DNA of 64,000 nt from an uncultured Clostridia bacterium (GTDB lineage: Bacteria; Bacillota; Clostridia; Christensenellales; UBA3700): positions 74,373 through 138,372 of the forward strand of contig CAOKSY010000004.1 of the NCBI GenBank assembly GCA_948471525.1, written 5' to 3'. The translations under genes were made by a program, and so were the position numbers. Positions 60,926 through 64,000 of the stretch are shown in pieces (position 1 is the first letter of the stretch; each line of letters starts with the position of its first letter). The notes under the pieces were generated by a model, which had not been told where the DNA came from, ran no database searches, and saw only the letters and a list, made by a program, of their open reading frames with translations.

Positions 60926-61927
60926 ATGAAAGGAAAAAAATATTCGGCAAGGGAAAAACTCAAAGCCCTTTTGCTCCTTGAAGAAAAGCGAGATATTGAC
61001 TATGTGGCGATGAAAACAAAATGTAACGTCTGCACTATATTCCGTTGGAAAAAGAAGTATGACGGTACACTTGCAAGTCTTGAAAATGCTTCGTCTCGTC
61101 CTCATACTCCGCACCCTAACTCACACACGAAGGAAGAGGTAGAGTGGATTGAGAAAATACTTGAAGAGAAGCCCGGAATAAGTTATTCGGAGGCTTATGG
61201 AATATTGAGGTCGGAGAAGGCTTATAGTAGGACTTACTTCGGATTCTATCAATACATAGTAAAGCACAACCTTCGCCCGGCGCAAGAGAAGGAAAGGTAT
61301 GTTCCGAAGCCCTATGATACTCCCGAAATGCTCGGAAGAAAAATGCAAATGGACGTCAAGTATGTGCCGAGAGAGTGCAACAAAGGAAAGTTCCCGGAAG
61401 AGTGGCTCTTCCAATACACGATGATAGACGAGGCAACAAGGGAACGCTTCATCTATCCCTATAAAGAACATTGCGGATTCTCTACGGTTGACTTCATTAA
61501 GAGGGCGCTCGTTCACTTCGGATATATACCGGAAATCATTCAAACAGACAACGGAACGGAGTTCACGAATCCCAAAGGTACCGGAGAAGGGAAAGTCCAT
61601 ATCGTAGACAAACTTCTCAACAAACTCGGAATCAAGCACCAACTTATAAGAGCCTACACACCGAGGCATAACGGAAAGGTCGAGAGAAGTCATCGCTCCG
61701 ACCAAGAAAGTTTTTATAATTCTTTGACATTCTACTCATTCGAGGAACTCCGAGAGAAGATGAAGGATTGGTTGATTCGGTATAACAACCGACCTCACTC
61801 TTCATTGAGAGATAAGAATGGGAAGAGGGCTTGGCAATCTCCCCTACAAAAGAGAGAGGAACTCCTCGAAGAGATTAGAGAGCATAAGGAATTATATCAT
61901 ATAAGATTTTTGAAGAAAGCAGCATAG
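60926..61927 (+). CDS. DDE transposase/integrase (rve fold)
   Basis: The 333-aa protein starts with helix-turn-helix regions (SAREKLKALLLLEEKRDIDY, CNVCTIFRWKKKYDG; residues about 6-55, and SYSEAYGIL further on). It continues with an RNase H-like catalytic core: first Asp in MQMDVKYVP (about 138), second Asp in IQTDNGTEF (about 214) and Glu in HNGKVERSH (about 253). The end RPHSSLRDKNGKRAW is typical of IS481/IS3-type enzymes. There is no orfA/orfB frameshift. RBS AGGAGGTGGAGG. It lies about 360 bp from the element's right end and is its likely mobility enzyme. Confidence 0.88.
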   Translation: MKGKKYSAREKLKALLLLEEKRDIDYVAMKTKCNVCTIFRWKKKYDGTLASLENASSRPHTPHPNSHTKEEVEWIEKILEEKPGISYSEAYGILRSEKAYSRTYFGFYQYIVKHNLRPAQEKERYVPKPYDTPEMLGRKMQMDVKYVPRECNKGKFPEEWLFQYTMIDEATRERFIYPYKEHCGFSTVDFIKRALVHFGYIPEIIQTDNGTEFTNPKGTGEGKVHIVDKLLNKLGIKHQLIRAYTPRHNGKVERSHRSDQESFYNSLTFYSFEELREKMKDWLIRYNNRPHSSLRDKNGKRAWQSPLQKREELLEEIREHKELYHIRFLKKAA

Positions 61928-61978
61928 CATAAAGCCTCTTCATCGAAGTCCTCAATATTGAGGACGGATTCACTATGC
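61922..61978. promoter_or_regulatory. Palindrome after the transposase gene
   Basis: GTCCTCAATATTGAGGAC (18 bp, perfect palindrome) lies within an outer pair GCATAG (61922-61927) / CTATGC (61973-61978). It could be a transcription stop or a binding site for the dimeric transposase near the element end. There is no T-run directly behind it. Confidence 0.5.
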
Positions 61979-61987
61979 CGTAGTATG

Positions 61988-62286
61988 CCGTTTTCTTGAC
62001 TTTCGCTTCAAAATTTGCTATACTTACCACCGTCATCATTGCGTTGGACGGTGTTTTTTATGCCCTTCAAGAAGTTTTATAAAAATTTTCTAAAAAAATT
62101 CAAGAAAATTACTTGCAAACGCTTGACAAATTAACAACCGTTTTCTTGACTTTCGCTTCAAAATTTGCTATACTTACCACCGTCATCATTGCGTTGGACG
62201 GTGTTTTTTATGCCCTTCAAGAAGTTTTATAAAAATTTTCTAAAAAAATTCAAGAAAGTTACTTGCAAACGCTTGACAAATTAACA
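61988..62286 (+). repeat. 150-bp tandem repeat at the right end of the element
   Basis: Unit 1 (61988-62137) and unit 2 (62138-62286) are identical except for one A/G change and the very last base. Each unit ends in ACGCTTGACAAATTAACA, the terminal sequence of the element, so the right end is present twice. Each unit contains a consensus promoter and a hairpin with T-run. Confidence 0.92.
61996..62059 (+). promoter_or_regulatory. Promoter with overlapping terminator hairpin, unit 1
   Basis: TTGACT (61996-62001), a 17-nt spacer and TATACT (62019-62024). Only four bases later CACCGTC (62028-62034) pairs with GACGGTG (62047-62053), followed by six T. The transcription start would fall within the hairpin arm. 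Unit 2 repeats this at 62146-62209. A very short RNA or a controllable outward promoter is possible. Confidence 0.7.
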
Positions 62287-62302
62287 TTATTGAATTCGAC
62301 AG
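62286..62302 (+). repeat. Right 17-bp direct repeat of the mobile element
   Basis: ATTATTGAATTCGACAG, identical to 41641-41657. It lies at the -35 region of the promoter for the surface protein gene at 62422, so the element appears to have inserted upstream of that promoter and left it intact. Confidence 0.85.
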
Positions 62303-62319
62303 GAGCTTTGGAGTATACT
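62290..62319 (+). promoter_or_regulatory. Promoter of the 62422 surface protein gene
   Basis: TTGAAT (62290-62295), 18-nt spacer, TATACT (62314-62319). The spacer holds TTCGACA (a 0A-box core on the other strand) across 62295-62301. The -35 is supplied by the duplicated target. Confidence 0.5.
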
Positions 62320-62370
62320 TATTATGTAGAATTATCGTTAAAAACTACGTATTTTGTATAAATTCCTTGG

Positions 62371-62396
62371 GTCAGGAAAACTATACCTTTCCTGAC
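62371..62396 (+). promoter_or_regulatory. Leader stem-loop of the 62422 gene
   Basis: GTCAGGAAA and TTTCCTGAC form a perfect 9-bp stem with an 8-nt loop in the 5' leader, 25 nt before the start codon. It has no T-run. It may stabilise the mRNA or regulate translation. Confidence 0.5.
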
Positions 62397-62421
62397 ATAG
62401 GATAAAAAGAGGTAAAAACAG

Positions 62422-64000
62422 ATGGAAAGAAAGAGAAGAAAGGGCGGATATTTTCTTTTGACCGTAGGCTTAATGGTGTGCTTGATAGCGGTAAGTATGG
62501 TATGTCTGTCGGTGCATGGAAAATATGATTATCAAGTAAATATTTCTAATACGGATTCTTTATTAACTAATATCGATGTTTTACAGAAGGATTTACTCAT
62601 CAAAAATTATAAAACACGAGAAGACGGGGTGGTATTCAATAAGGACGTTTTAATTGAAATATATAAGAAACTAACACAAGGCGATACTGATATTGAGCAG
62701 GTAAGTATAAAGGCAAATGATACTACTGGGAAAGGCAATAATACTACAATTCATTCAGGATTGTCGCAGAAAGAAATACGCGGTATCAACGACGGAGAAA
62801 ATATTATTCTAACCTTGGACGGAAGGCAATGGACAGTTACTGCACTTTCTACAAACGATGCGGGACAACCGATACTTACTCTTTGGATGAATGAGGCAAT
62901 AGAACCGTGTTACTTTACAATGAATTCAGCTAATAATACGAGAATTTACGGTGCAAGTTATATTAGATCAAAATTATTAAACGGTATTGATTCTTCTGGC
63001 AATCCTACTCAGTATGTGCCGGCAGGCGGAGGTTATTCTAGTTACACGCGTGCAAGTAGTGAGGGAGAATATCAATTTTCTGCGTTTAGCCTTAATCCTA
63101 TAGTTGGCGAGTCGGGCAAAATAGATAGAACAAATGGTTCAATTAGCGATTTTTTGGTCAAGCCTAAAGATGTAAAATATCAACGCGAGCAATGCGCTTA
63201 TGATATCAATGGTTCGGCAAATATGACCAATGAAGCGTGTACTATATTGACAGATAAAAGTAAATGGTCTTCTACTTTAAGTATTTATAATTATCAAAAT
63301 TTACCTTATTATACCGATTGGGGAGAGGATACAATATGGTTACCCAGTATCACTGAATTAGGTACAAAAGATTATAATCCGGACAATCGACCTACTATAA
63401 ATTCGGCAATTAAAGGTATTTGGGATTTAGATGATCAAACGCGTGTTTGCGATACAACTTATTGGTCTCGGGCAATAGGACGTTATAATGAGACTTTGCA
63501 GTATTATTATAATGCTAAAGGAGAATTGCATTGGAATAGAAATACGGCTACACCGCAAAGTTCCATTCGACCCGCGATACATATAAATCTTGCGCTTGCA
63601 GACGAGTTTTCTGCCATTATATTGGATTCTCAAAATTGCAATAAAGTTTATACAGGAGAGGCCCTTACTCCCGAGGGTGAAAATTGGTATTCTGCTGTTA
63701 AGCAAGCAATAGACGACGGATTTGTCACAGAGACATACTATAGCGGAAGTACGGAATTGTCATCTGCGCCTATCAATGCGGGAACATATAAAATAGAGTA
63801 TACTATCGCAGAGAACGCTCCCTATGTCTGGAATGATCAGGGCTCGAGAGTAAAGTCAATTACTTTCACAATAGAGAAAAAAGTAATTACATATCCGTCA
63901 ATCAACGGCGACATATCAAAGCCGTATAACGGCGGAAATGCGGTGAGATTTCCATTGAAAGACTTCGATAAATCCACTATGGAAATAGACTGGGTGGATG
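62422..64000 (+). CDS. Large secreted surface protein, 3' end outside window
   Basis: ATG 62422 (RBS AGAGG) opens a frame that runs to the end of the window (526 codons seen). The N-terminus has a basic start and a signal helix (about residues 10-32). Residues about 100-390 contain TLDGRQWTVTALS, SDFLVKPKDV, TIWLPSITELG, YWSRAIGRYN and SSIRPAIHINLAL. This WLPS...W-x-R...RPA layout is typical of DUF6273-like extracellular domains in Clostridia. From about residue 405 on come MBG-like strands (KVYTGEALTPEGE, INAGTYKIEYTI, KPYNGGNAVRF). It is probably a long adhesin-like protein; ligand unknown. Confidence 0.75.
   Translation, partial: MERKRRKGGYFLLTVGLMVCLIAVSMVCLSVHGKYDYQVNISNTDSLLTNIDVLQKDLLIKNYKTREDGVVFNKDVLIEIYKKLTQGDTDIEQVSIKANDTTGKGNNTTIHSGLSQKEIRGINDGENIILTLDGRQWTVTALSTNDAGQPILTLWMNEAIEPCYFTMNSANNTRIYGASYIRSKLLNGIDSSGNPTQYVPAGGGYSSYTRASSEGEYQFSAFSLNPIVGESGKIDRTNGSISDFLVKPKDVKYQREQCAYDINGSANMTNEACTILTDKSKWSSTLSIYNYQNLPYYTDWGEDTIWLPSITELGTKDYNPDNRPTINSAIKGIWDLDDQTRVCDTTYWSRAIGRYNETLQYYYNAKGELHWNRNTATPQSSIRPAIHINLALADEFSAIILDSQNCNKVYTGEALTPEGENWYSAVKQAIDDGFVTETYYSGSTELSSAPINAGTYKIEYTIAENAPYVWNDQGSRVKSITFTIEKKVITYPSINGDISKPYNGGNAVRFPLKDFDKSTMEIDWVD

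Larger units (their letters stand above)
41658..62286 (+). mobile_element. Phage-derived DGR element with DDE transposase
   Basis: The region between the direct repeats starts TGTTATTATATTCAAGCGT and ends with ACGCTTGACAAATTAACA, whose reverse complement begins TGTTA and contains TCAAGCGT, so the ends are imperfect inverted repeats of TG...CA type. It holds phage tail and virion-type genes, a DGR, a 3317-aa polyvalent protein, and a DDE transposase next to the right end. All but one gene run rightward with phage-like overlaps. No capsid, portal, terminase, replication or lysis-enzyme gene is seen. It is therefore either a decayed transposable prophage or a mobilised late-gene cassette. Codon and dinucleotide use differ visibly from the host genes. 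Confidence 0.8.

Noticed and set aside
60926..61927. A simple IS element inserted in the prophage
   Set aside because: No separate inverted repeats or target duplication flank the transposase gene alone; the nearest matching ends are those of the whole element.

Overview
The window comes from a low- to mid-GC, spore-forming member of the Firmicutes, probably a gut Clostridia lineage. Evidence: a Clostridia/Bacillus-type spc operon with zinc-binding S14 and S4, a KOW protein between map and infA, a full-length Spo0A, EFR1-type ferredoxin, and gut-type glycan and surface-protein genes. No species can be named from the sequence alone. Gene starts mostly carry strong AGGAGG-type ribosome binding sites. 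Three genes instead show an extended -10 box exactly 6 nt before ATG and no Shine-Dalgarno, which suggests leaderless mRNAs.

Layout. (1) 1-9.9 kb: end of the S10/spc operon (rplE to rpmJ, with secY, adk, map, infA), then a separate promoter and the rpsM-rpsK-rpsD-rpoA-rplQ operon. (2) 9.9-12.8 kb: alpha/beta hydrolase, Sfp-type phosphopantetheinyl transferase, acyl carrier protein, and a frameshifted lipoprotein phosphatase/nuclease. (3) 12.8-17.5 kb, minus strand: leuC-leuD-leuB and a membrane-anchored surface protein. (4) 17.6-24.7 kb: an RNA polymerase alpha-CTD-like/WG-repeat fusion, a cytidine deaminase lacking one zinc cysteine, a GPH sugar symporter, an EFR1 ferredoxin (minus) and a GH95-type glycosidase. 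(5) 25-37 kb: a surface locus with a membrane-bound XRE regulator, a small secreted protein, a 1561-aa secreted protein with a glycine-rich tail, and two tandem 990-aa MacB-like ABC proteins whose ATPase halves are almost identical at DNA level. (6) 37-41.4 kb: tRNA-Ser(UGA) with a partial copy nearby, an acidic zinc-ribbon protein, spo0A, an XRE regulator and an AEC permease.

(7) 41,658-62,286: a roughly 20.6-kb phage-derived mobile element flanked by a 17-bp direct repeat, with short TG...CA inverted ends and a DDE transposase next to the right end. It carries a complete diversity-generating retroelement (DGR): a C-type-lectin-like target protein with a 111-bp variable repeat (VR), a hairpin just after it, a 111-bp template repeat (TR), and a reverse transcriptase. 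VR and TR differ at 12 sites, every one an adenine in TR. It also carries a tail-fibre protein, small membrane proteins, a virion-type coiled-coil protein and a 3317-aa polyvalent protein with a zincin motif and several ADP-ribosyltransferase-like modules separated by a recurring [RK][FL]S[RKL]K linker. No capsid, portal, terminase or replication genes are present, and the left boundary cuts through a virion gene. This suggests a phage late-gene/DGR cassette mobilised, or left behind, with a DDE transposase. (8) 62.3-64 kb: the promoter region and start of a large host surface protein, into whose promoter the element appears to have inserted.

The DGR element is the most interesting system here. 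Secondary points are the 150-bp tandem promoter/terminator repeat at its right end, a Spo0A-box-like sequence inside the duplicated target, and the modular polyvalent protein.
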